From: Halichondria panicea
Lineage: Eukaryota > Porifera > Demospongiae > Suberitida > Halichondriidae
Length of the DNA: 64,000 bases
Reading direction: 5' to 3'
NCBI RefSeq assembly: GCF_963675165.1
Contig: NC_087387.1
Span: 1,433,001 to 1,497,000 of the forward strand
A model generated the notes under the pieces. The model was not told the origin of the DNA. It saw only the letters and a list, made by a program, of their open reading frames with translations, and did not search any database. This document shows, piece after piece, positions 47,001-56,312 of the stretch (within the stretch, counting starts at the first letter, position 1; every line of letters begins with the position of its first letter). Both the position numbers and the translations under genes were made by a program.

Positions 47001-50000
47001 AGATGGAGAATGATCTACCAAGTAGAAGTAGTTGGTCTACCCAATAGAAAGGTAGCTGCTAATCTCCTTGTGGATCCATCTACAGTGCATAGAACAGTGT
47101 GTCTATTCAGAGCTACTGGGAACGTTAAACCTAGTCAATATCCTCCTAATCAGGGAACTGCTAAACTCACTGCTATAGATAAAGTGATGATAGTGGCTGT
47201 GCAAAAATCTATGATATGTGTACATACAAATTATATAATACTAATCTACTAATGGATGCATGGACTGCTAAAAATGTGTTTGGGGTATCACCCAGGTATC
47301 TCGTGGATCATACGGTTGTTTCTATAATCTGGGAGTGTTCTTCTACGATCGATATTTTCATATTTCTCATTTCCATACCTGGCGACGGGGTTTCATCGCT
47401 ACTTAGGCACTGGCAAGGTTTACATAGATCTATATCTTGGTCTACAGCATAATGCCAAGGAATCAACATTGAAAAAGCTACTGAGCATGGGTGCCCCAAA
47501 AACGATATCCAGTCACCAGTTCTTCTCAGCGTACTTGCCGTATTCTTGTCAACAAGTTTAGCGTATAAGGCAATGAAGCCAATTAACATGATTACCGCAC
47601 ACCCACACTGAATTATTGGCCATATTTTACGTTTGTGTTTACGACAACAGCTACAGAAACATTTTGTGTAGAAGAATATGCTGGTATAAGCAATGATGAC
47701 AGTTTCGAGTACGGTAGCACTTAAAAGCCCCCCCATTGTTGAAGCAGCCCCTGAAAAATCTAGTACAATCGCGTAACATACTGCAGTAAAGTTACGGCTA
47801 TCGATAAAATCAGAGCAGTTGGTAATGGGAAGCTGAGTATAGTTATCATCAAAAATGTAACAATCACGACTAGCATCGCATGAAAGGTCTGAATCCACAA
47901 AGAATAGATCCACTCCAGTTGCAAAACAGAATCCGAAAAACAGTAGCACTTTCATTGCAAGCATAAAATGAAGGAGATGTGCCGATTCCACAACAGAATA
48001 TTCATTGATGAATAATCGCTCACGCCCAAATCTATCAGCAGTAGTCCTCTGTGGAAACTCCCGAACGAGTCCCAATTTTCCTCCAAACAATAGTTTAACT
48101 AGTGAGTTACCACAGTTCAACACAGAAAATATTATAAATTTGACCATTTTGTCAATAATAGCATCATCTGATTTTGGGTTTTTTTTAACAGTAAATCGAG
48201 TAGTACCATAAGTGGCTGAATGCTCAGTAAGTTGCGAGGGGGAATTGTACTCAGGCTTGCACCTGTAACATCCTCGTATGGAATGACAAATGTGGTGTGA
48301 ACTTGAGCACTCTTCACAGCTTTTACAATCTTGGCATTTTAGTCGACCGCATGCATGGCAGTGGCATTTGGGACACTGACACGAGTTCTCAAAACGTTCG
48401 CTATTAAGACAGCACAAGCATAAGTAAGAGATTACCAATATGATAATAACAACGATAACCAATATCCAAACAACAAGAATGGGAATGATATCCAAAAACA
48501 GATAAAAATCTTCAGAACAACTGTTTTCATCTAGAATTCCTGAGCAGCGTTGGAAGACCATTGTATGTAGAATCCTATGTTATAGTTAAACTGCGCCTCG
48601 TGGTTTATCAGATTACTCGAGCGTGTAAATCAAATATACCACTCGAGGCCATAGTTTAACTGGCTTGTACTATGTTTAGAATTGTACTACTATGTTTAGC
48701 TACTTCCTGTCATGCTTCTTCAATGAATATGCTTATAACTACTGTTTGACGTCACTGTTGCTATAGCTATGCAATGAATTTGCTATCTTTTTAAAAAGCA
48801 ATGGCTGATTCAAGCAAGCGTCTATGATTCAAGCAAGCAATTGTGAAGGCTGTGTTTCTGCATCTTTATAGAAGGCACTTCAAGAAAGTACACTGGTGCT
48901 ACTTGTCTACAAAGAGTGCAAATGTACCCGAAAATATCATTCCACAAGCCTACTGTACTGGCCCAGTGCAGTGCAGTCTCTTTAGTCTGAGAAACACTTG
49001 GCAGTCTGGACCCTTCTTACTGCTCCTGGTCCCATGCACCAATGTAATAAGCAGGTTGTGACAACCAATGTTGAAAGTTGAAAAAAAGCAACACAAACAA
49101 ACCAGTATCGTTCGGTTCACGGAGTTCTTCCAAATTTGCCTCCTTTTTGGAACTATTCATAGCTCGAACTTGGCTCTTTTTATGTTGACTAAAATCATTA
49201 GTAGTCTGTTTTGTATTGAATTCTCTCTAGCTCTAATATTGCTAATATTGATTGAATTGAGTAGTGTGTCATTGTTTTAATTGAAACAGTGTGTCAATTT
49301 TGTTGCAAAGGTGGGATACTGTATTCAGTTCTAGCTGTACATGTAGTTTGACCACAAGCTATGGTATATGGCAGTTATACACTAGGGTATAACTGCCATA
49401 TACCATGGCTGTGGTCAGACAGGTTGTATAAGTAGTATAAACTACAACTGAAGCCTTTGATCTTTGGTGCAACCATAGTACAAAGTAACTATAATTTTGT
49501 TCTGCATGGATATATACATACTTGTCTTTTATAGAGGGGGTCCATAGGCACGTGCGACTTATTCCTCTAATAATAATTATGAATATCAGACTAGCTGGCA
49601 CATGCGACTTATTCCTCTGATAATAATTATAGACTAGCTGGCACATGCAACTTATTCCTCTGATAATAATTATGAATATCAGACTAGCTGGCACATGTCA
49701 CAGCAAGTGTGCATAATGAATTTTATATATACCCCACTTAGCATCTATAGGTGCATGGGGTTTAAATTCCAGCCCAGAGCACACATGCACTGATTGATGA
49801 ATAATAACCATCAAAAAGGGGCGAGGCTCGCTAGACATTCTTATCTATAATTTTTGCGCATGCAAGGCCAGTAACCTGACTTTGATTAGAGTTGTGAGCC
49901 ATATTATAGTTTATATGTAGTGTTTTGAAAATCTAATCAATAACAATAATTATCAAGAGTATAAATTATGATAGAGAAGAGAGTATCGAACGTAGGCATA

Positions 50001-51245
50001 CTGTATTTTTTGTGCCACAAGCAGTTGTTAATAAAACCACGTGAAGGGAGTAAGATATAGTCTCACAAGTAGCTGTCAGAAGGGGGAAAGGACGTCTGGT
50101 CGAACCCGCCACTTTTCCATGATACTCAGGAATGTGATATGTGTATAAATATCATTACCGTTGTTATATCACGAGACTATAATTGAGATAAATGTCAAAT
50201 GTTGTCAGAACACGTCATAATACTGAACAAAATTAATGTTTAAAAAGAAAAGCACAGTATTTTTTAATAGTCTGCGAAGAGTATTGTTCTCTACAAGAAG
50301 AAAGAATAGTACAGAGTCCCACTACAGAACACATTGTTCCCTCAAGAGCTGCTCCCAGACAAACAACACGTCTCTAGATCTACACACATTTCTTTCAAAA
50401 CTTTTTGTTTGGGTTTAAGCTGGAACAGACAAACAGTCTGACACACACACAGTCAGCTTTACCGTATCCTCGTGCGGCTACACCTCGAGGCATAATTATG
50501 ATGGTACAGACCACAATTAAATTCCTCATGCTCTAAAGAGACTGCAATGGCATTCAAAGTAGAGAACAATAAAGCTTTATTTTGCAAATTAATATAAAAA
50601 AAAACGTTACTAGAAGCCTATAGAAGCTCTTACTTGGGCTTCATTGATCAGTGAGCAGCTGTAGCAGCTAGCCTAGACAGACACACTACCATATACCTCG
50701 CTTGCGCATGTGCACCGAGCCATAATTACTACGCATACCAATAAACTATACACGTACTGTACATGTACAATCCTGTATGTGGCATTCATGCTCCAGCAAT
50801 TCAAAGCAAGCTACATGTACATCAATTTTTAACGACACTCTTCATATCCGGAAACAGTCTAAGACTAAAGAGAACGTACTGATAAGACGTTTTGTTTCCC
50901 TCCACTTTGAGAACCGACTCTCCTGATCAGGTGTGAACGCTTCCCATTGCCTCTTCATACGCCAGTAGTCCTCCTCCCTCGTCTGTGACAGTGTGAGGGT
51001 AGTGTGCATGTGGAGTGGGCATATTGGTGGAGAATGGTATATACTACATAATTATATATACGTACATGTAAGAGGTAAGTTTCTACTTCAAATTTTTATG
51101 GCTATCCATTTTCAAGTTACAATGAAAACAGTATCCTAGCTCACCACTCTTAGGTCCATTCTCTCTATGTCAGTGTCTCCAAATGGCATGTAGCCAAGCA
51201 GATACTTCCATGCTTCTTTGCGGAGTTTCTCCTCTATCCCCTGTG

Positions 51246-51323
<78 letters not shown>

Positions 51324-51829
51324 ACAGGGTTTGATAAAATTGATAGCATAAGTATTGATGGCCAGAGAATACACAAGACAATCAATAAGACAGGGAGCAT
51401 TCATACAAGCTTAGATTCACAGTGTCACATAGATCATCTTCTTAATGTGGCAATGTCTACATACATACATACATTAGTACAACCAGTAAATAGGATTGAC
51501 AGTGCTTCATGGTCGATCATTACCCACTCTTTGAGTTTGCATGCAGCAAATTGAAAAAATGTTCATCATGTGTCTAAAACTAAGGTACTATTGTATGTGT
51601 GTTCACAAATGTTCATACATGATAGCAAATGACTCCTTTATTACCAAATAGGGTATAATGTGATAACGAGGTAATAACTGACCCCGTACATGACCCTCCC
51701 TCTGAATCTGAGCTCCTTCTCGGGTGTGATCCTCCCCCAGTCGTCACGGAAACACTCCCACTCATCCACAGAGACGGGTGGCTGGCGAGGATGGATGGCA
51801 GGACGCACTGGGAGCTTGCCCTGTGAGGT

Positions 51830-51873
<44 letters not shown>

Positions 51874-54800
51874 GTGTGTACGTGGTGTGTGTGTGTGAGA
51901 GAGAGAGAGAGGAAGAATGTTAATCTAAAGCAATAAGCTAAGGTCTAGTGTCTGTCAGAGCAATTTATAAAATGAAAGATTTCCCTGAATTAATTGAATA
52001 GCCTCCTACACAGGCCTCTCGACCAAGCAATTAATAAGGAGCTTGAAGTATCAACCGAAGTGGGTGTGGGGACGAGACTAGTATTAGATTCAAAAGGCAA
52101 GTAGTTGGTTGTACAGTGTAGGGTGGAACTATAGCAACATGACAAGCTATCAATCTCACCCTAATGTCAGTGATGATTTGAAAGTCAGAGATGAGAGATG
52201 CCTCAGGGTCATCAGGGGATTTCCCCTTACCCCCGGCTTGTGGGGGTGGGCTGCGACCAGACTTCATGTCACTCAGTACCACAGTCTGTATAGTCTCTTC
52301 AAGGTCATCGTTCTCTGTGCCCGGTCGCACCTACAGGAACATGTGACATGCACACTTGCTATTGCATGTATATCTGTTGCTACATGTACATACGTAAATA
52401 TACACAAAGCAATGGATTTTTAACCAGCCCCAAATCATCAATTAAAATCTTGAAACTAGCCACTCTTGATTGAACGCAATTTTAATCAATCATTGAAATA
52501 ATAATAATTATGTAAGTCCATTTGCCTTTGCTTTCTTCAAAACTTGATCAAAAAGCTACTAAATTATTGGAAATTATTTATGGGCTCTCAAAGTTAGCTA
52601 GTGACACAGGGCGTACTGCATAATTATATACGAAGTAGCACTTACATCCAATAGTTTCTTGTCTGGCAGTAGATGTTGTCTCACGGCTCTGGTGATGCCC
52701 ACGAATCCAGACACTGCATCTTGGAGCAGGTTCTCCACGCCTGGCTTGTTTGGTTTGCTGTTCTGTAGGGCCGGGGAGTCCGTCTTTGTCTGAGGGGGGG
52801 CGAGCTTGGAACGGGAGGATTTGTTGAATGTGGTTACTCGATATAGAAATGGATTAGTGGAGTCCCTGCAAGCATGGAGATGTGTAACCATGGAGATAGG
52901 AAGTACAGAATTATAAATTTTCAGCATTTCGATTTACTAGTATTTACACGAACGGATTTATTTGAATTTGTACAATCAAAGTATGCTAATCCGCCAGTTT
53001 CAGAGCAAATGACATGTTTTATAACTGCCATAGGCTACAAATGACATGTGCTAGCTTTAGGCAACGTGTTGTTGGTGTGTACCTGATGAGGTAGGTGTAT
53101 CTCTGCAGGGACTGAATGAGTCCCCCCGTCCCTCCATCGTGGAAATGGAGGGTGGGCAACTCACGGCCGTCGGTCAGGAAGAATGTCAGACACCTGTGCA
53201 ACAGAGAACACGTAATGTTATAACCACAAGAGCACCGTTAGCAAAACGTATAGACTAGAATTTCTATTCTGAAATGAGATGACTCAGTAACAGTATACGT
53301 AGGTACAGGGTTCAACACTAACATACATCTTTGTACTTTATGTACCGTATAGTGGGTATATTTAGAGGGTATAAACGTTTGCGGAAAGACCAATTAAAAG
53401 TTTTTGCAGATTTAATTTTCGCAGCCTTTCGGCAGCATGCATACATGCATGTGATATTAAATTCGTGGAAATCGCAAACATTTATACCCTCAAAATATAC
53501 GGTATCAAGTTCTATTGTACACAACTGACAGTTGCAATATTGAAAGCTAACACGATCTCACTCACTTCTTTGACTGACTGGATTCTTTAATTGAGTGTAT
53601 TTTCGAAATAGGGAAATTGACGGTGTCTGCCCTGGGGTGCTCCTTGGAGGTGAGGCGTGTGGGTGTGGTAGTGGACACTATACCAGTCACCCGTGCATCT
53701 CCGTCTGATCTGTACCGTACACCTGAGGGTATAGTGATACATGTACATGTGGTTACATGTGCCGTAGTATTACTTTATGGATGAGGGAGGGGAAAACATT
53801 GCAATTGTCCAAACACTTAGTGAAGGCTATCAAAATTAAACGGGAGATCTTTGGTTGTTATTTGAAAACGAAATCTGCTTACTTATCTTTACTGGACATA
53901 CATGTACCCATGCATACAGTTAGAAGCATATGCTCCTGGTACAGTATACACACGTACATACACACACACACGTGTACACAACATTGGTTTATCAAAAATC
54001 ACAAATCAAAAATACCATGCAAAAATCAACAAACTTTAATCTCACCTTGATCCTTGATATGCACATGTGACTGTGTTGTTGGGCTGGTTGCTTGGTTACC
54101 AGGGGAGCTGAGTATCGAGTCAGGGCCCTCTAAGTTAGAGAGCTTGTAGTCTCTATCGGGATACTTGAGCTCCTGAGAGTCTATCATCTCAGGTGGCTCC
54201 ACTGGGGGGGGGGGGGGGCATATAATTATACTTAGAGGGAACACATGGACCCAGAGACTATTACTGCCCAAGTTTATATTGACAGCTCTGTCAGAGAGGT
54301 CCATTTGTACCAACAAGGAGTAATATATGCAACTTGGAGGATAAGTTTTATAAGACTTGGGGCTCTAAGATCAAAGATGTTTTTCAAAACAACTGTTAAT
54401 TTATGCAGTGTGCGTGTGGAGTTGTCCCCTGTGCCAGGATCTAATTGGCGCCGCCAATCAGATCGTAGATTGTAAAACGTCATTATCAACCCACTGTTAA
54501 TTACGCTGAAAATAGGCTCACAAGCTCAACAGTTATGATATTTAATTATTGCGATCAGGTATATATCAATAGATCTAGACTGGGGGTGGCTTAGAGCTAC
54601 AGAATAACATGTAGACAGACTGATTATTACCCGGCCCTCACCTATCTCGTCGACCATGGCCCAACCGTCGGCCTGTGCTGAGTAGAGGGAGGCCACGTCA
54701 TCGTGAGACAAGTCATTTGGCTTCCAGTTCAAGTAGAACTCTGTACCCTACAAGTACACGTACACAAAGGAGGGGGAAGAACCTTTCATTGATTATACAA

Positions 54801-55263
54801 CACAAATAGAAACTAATGCAGTTCACAACAAAGTATTAAGCATGCATCAGATCACACACGCAACACTACATGTACTGCAACTAATGCTGGTCAAAGGTAA
54901 GTTTACAAATCTTCAACGACCATCATTGTATAATTATACAATGCGACTACTAATTTCCATGCTGTATCCACGTCCACCATTTAATATATGCACCTTGTCT
55001 GTGATTCGTACCACTCCGCAAATTTTGAGTTCAAAACCAGCAGCTGACAGTTCGGCAGGTATGTAGATGTACACCTCATGGACTTCGTACACTACCACCC
55101 CCGGCTGACCACCAGACGTCTCAATCTCATAGTGGACCTGACCTCCGGAACTCGGCTTGCTGGGTGCACTAGCATTGGCACTGGGGTAGGTAGCACTGGG
55201 GTAGGTAGCACTCGCATAGGACCCAGGGGTAACTTCTTGTTTAAACTTGTTTGCAGCAGACAT
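43760..55263 (-). CDS. TBC1D15: Rab GTPase-activating protein, TBC1D15/17 type
   Basis: GAP for Rab7-class GTPases in late endosome and mitochondrial dynamics. Exons: 55263-54994, 54747-54642, 54201-54046, 53722-53566, 53193-53083, 52865-52646, 52330-52160, 51820-51683, 51240-51145, 50982-50880, 45300-45184, 44988-44888, 44826-44727, 44504-44407, 44354-44238, 43981-43760; phases close to 760 aa. The N half matches the DUF3548 region ([45 protein letters not shown]). The C half is the TBC domain: [22 protein letters not shown] (arginine finger), [15 protein letters not shown] (glutamine finger), [33 protein letters not shown] and HINGLSKQL. Both catalytic fingers are present. Vertebrate TBC1D15 and TBC1D17 are duplicates, so the symbol marks the pair. 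Intron 10 is 5.6 kb and contains a separate gene. Confidence 0.95.
45573..45706. repeat. Inverted repeat of about 45 bp arms in TBC1D15 intron 10
   Basis: TTAGACACTGTTTAGGAAGT at 45573 pairs with ACTTCCTAAACAGTGTCTAA-type sequence ending 45706, through CATGATTTAGAAG/CTTCTAAATCATG. Related words (CATGATTTTCTAAGT, GCCAATCA) recur to about 46440, and a GCCTCGATTCCAGGCC hairpin lies at 45806-45850, suggesting nested insertions. Confidence 0.7.
46990..47215 (+). pseudogene. Fragment of Tc1/mariner-IS630-type transposase (HTH part)
   Basis: The frame reads [17 protein letters not shown], then [20 protein letters not shown] and a RATGNVKP stretch. This is the paired-like helix-turn-helix and linker seen at the N-terminus of Tc1/mariner-class transposases of aquatic invertebrates. 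A stop codon precedes it and the frame breaks soon after; no DDE catalytic domain follows, so it is a dead remnant. It lies just beyond the 3' end of the nested gene. Confidence 0.65.
47308..48561 (-). CDS. Intronless multi-pass membrane protein nested in TBC1D15 intron 10
   Basis: Uninterrupted 417-codon frame from ATG to TGA on the host gene's strand. I do not recognise the family. A long hydrophobic segment at about 25-52 ([20 protein letters not shown]) is followed by a Cys/His-rich stretch at about 60-103 with [20 protein letters not shown] and CYRCK spacing that could bind zinc. Further hydrophobic segments lie at about 193-217, 263-298, 314-336 and 352-372. Between the second and third, a region with two CDASRDC-type cysteines and NYT, NCS and NFT sequons looks extracellular. 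The short C-terminal tail is acidic. Codon use and length argue for a real gene; lack of introns next to intron-rich neighbours suggests retroposition or a single-exon family. Confidence 0.75.
   Translation of the reverse strand: MVFQRCSGILDENSCSEDFYLFLDIIPILVVWILVIVVIIILVISYLCLCCLNSERFENSCQCPKCHCHACGRLKCQDCKSCEECSSSHHICHSIRGCYRCKPEYNSPSQLTEHSATYGTTRFTVKKNPKSDDAIIDKMVKFIIFSVLNCGNSLVKLLFGGKLGLVREFPQRTTADRFGRERLFINEYSVVESAHLLHFMLAMKVLLFFGFCFATGVDLFFVDSDLSCDASRDCYIFDDNYTQLPITNCSDFIDSRNFTAVCYAIVLDFSGAASTMGGLLSATVLETVIIAYTSIFFYTKCFCSCCRKHKRKIWPIIQCGCAVIMLIGFIALYAKLVDKNTASTLRRTGDWISFLGHPCSVAFSMLIPWHYAVDQDIDLCKPCQCLSSDETPSPGMEMRNMKISIVEEHSQIIETTV
48582..48664. repeat. Imperfect inverted repeat just upstream of the nested gene
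   Basis: ATAGTTAAACTGCGCCTCGT and its inverse ACTCGAGGCCATAGTTTAAC lie 21-103 bp upstream of the nested gene's start codon. It could be a 5' UTR hairpin or a small element. Confidence 0.55.
49348..49420. repeat. Near-perfect palindrome, about 32 bp arms, 6 bp loop
   Basis: GCTATGGTATATGGCAGTTA at the left arm pairs with TAACTGCCATATACCATGGC at the right, extended by TTGACCACA/TGTGGTCAG. It lies in TBC1D15 intron 10. Confidence 0.8.
49545..49701. repeat. Three tandem units of about 50 bp
   Basis: Units of GCACATGCGACTTATTCCTC followed by TGATAATAATTATGAATATCAGACTAGCTG are repeated three times with one 9-base deletion. Non-coding. Confidence 0.8.
51247..51322. repeat. (TG)n microsatellite at the acceptor of TBC1D15 exon 9
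   Basis: About 36 TG units lie seven bases from the exon boundary at 51240. In the transcript the 3' splice site is therefore a long CA tract followed by CCTCACAG. A similar tract precedes exon 8 (51827-51880) and exon 16 (43982-44045). Confidence 0.9.
53343..53504. repeat. MITE-like element, family A, copy 3
   Basis: It starts TACCGTATAGTGGGTATATT and ends CCTCAAAATATACGGTA. The interior includes GGGTATAAACGTTTGCGG and a GCATGCATACATGCATG core. It lies in a TBC1D15 intron. Confidence 0.8.
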
Positions 55264-55559
55264 TGATAACGTTTGGTGGATTTGTGATTGGACAGTACTT
55301 TCTCAGACGTTAGTTGGCTTTGATATCAGGTCACTGATGCAATTTGGGACCGCGTGGTTACAGTCTAGAACTAACTCTTGCTTGATCATGTGTCTTCTAT
55401 TGGAACTATAAATTATTGTTATTGCAACGCAGGGGGCGTGGCACGACCCTTTCAACTTTTACCACAACACATGAAGTCACTGTCACATGTGGTAGACTAG
55501 AGTCTCTCATATCACCAGAACAAGTGATAAGGATCTCCCATATCCCCTGTTTCACCAGC
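55264..55559. promoter_or_regulatory. Shared divergent promoter, TBC1D15 / MSRB1
   Basis: 296 bp between opposite start codons. An open frame continues upstream of the MSRB1 ATG to about 55416, but homology starts at the chosen Met. No clear core element is seen. Confidence 0.5.
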
Positions 55560-55940
55560 ATGACTTTCTGTGGCTACAATAGAGAGCACTTTAGAGATCA
55601 TTTTGAAGAAGGTAAACTTGACAAAAATTCATTATGACATACACGTACACATACACGACACATACATGCAGGTACTTACGTGTGTGTGAAATGTGGACAC
55701 CAGTTGTTTGAGAGCACCCGTAAATTCGATCACCCCTCCGCCTGGCCCGCCTTCTCCAAGACTGTGAGCCCAGAGAGTGTAAGAAAGGAACAAGAGACGG
55801 CCACTGCATTCAGAGTATCCTGTGGTCAATGTGGGCAGAGGCTGGGACACGAGTTTCTGCATGATGGGCCAAGTCGTGAACAATCAAGGTTCTGAATAAC
55901 ATCTTCCACCCTGTCTTTCAAACAAAAGGACAGTAAATAA
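55560..55940 (+). CDS. MSRB1: Methionine-R-sulfoxide reductase B1, selenoprotein (TGA = Sec)
   Basis: Reduces methionine-R-sulfoxide in proteins. Exons 55560-55611 and 55672-55940. The frame meets TGA at 55893-55895 exactly where mammalian MSRB1 has its catalytic selenocysteine: GPSREQSRF, TGA, ITSS, compared with GQSRF-U-IFSS. Reading TGA as Sec (residue 92), it continues TLSFKQKDSK to TAA at 55938, giving 106 aa (human 116). The zinc-binding CxxC pairs CVKC and CGQC are present, with WPAF and GHEFLHDGP of the MsrB fold. A gene finder unaware of Sec would truncate the protein before its catalytic residue. A SECIS-like element follows in the 3' UTR, and AATAAA at about 56265-56270 ends the transcript. 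Start chosen by alignment of MTFC with MSFC. Confidence 0.95.
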
Positions 55941-56013
55941 CTTGTAGGGGGCTTGTGTCATGAGGGAGGGAGGGGGGGGGGTATCTGAACTTGTTTTTGT
56001 TTGTCGTTTTTAA

Positions 56014-56090
56014 TGGAGCTGGTTATGAGATTGTAACTCTTAAATCTGCCACACACAGAGAGGTTACAGTTGATGATTTTACACAGCTCT
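56014..56090 (+). promoter_or_regulatory. SECIS element (form 2) in MSRB1 3' UTR
   Basis: Helix I is GGAGCTG paired with CAGCTCT. The SECIS core is ATGA at 56025-56028 opposite TGAT at 56071-56074. Helix II is TTGTAAC paired with GTTACAG, plus weaker pairs. The unpaired AAA at 56042-56044 comes 13 bases after ATGA, and CTG/CAG above it makes the extra mini-stem of form 2. It begins about 75 bases past the stop. All diagnostic parts are in the expected order and spacing. Confidence 0.88.
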
Positions 56091-56312
56091 TGATATTATT
56101 ATGTGTTTTTTAATTTTTATACGGTATAAATTCTGTGTGAACATTACTTTATTTGTCAACAATTATTGATTGTCTACACAAGACAAGTAATGATTTCGAT
56201 CTACAGTAGCCTAGGTAACGTACGTGTATGTGTAGCACAACAAAAACAGAATATAAACTGAGCTAATAAATTTGTGGGTCATGTACATACAGTATATGCA
56301 TTGTTCTGCGCT

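Noticed and set aside
48843-49280. Plus-strand frames of about 70 codons in TBC1D15 intron 10
   Set aside because: No motif, AT-rich and unsupported by splice signals.
51136-51554. Frames with long His-Thr or Cys-Val runs
   Set aside because: They read through the TG microsatellite at the TBC1D15 exon 9 acceptor; only 51145-51240 is exon.
55416-55559. In-frame upstream extension of MSRB1
   Set aside because: Animal MSRB1 starts at MxFC, the upstream part has no homology and lies within the divergent promoter gap, so the ATG at 55560 is preferred.
55893-55895. TGA in MSRB1 as a true stop
   Set aside because: It stands at the Sec position of the family, the following codons match the family C-terminus, and a SECIS lies downstream.
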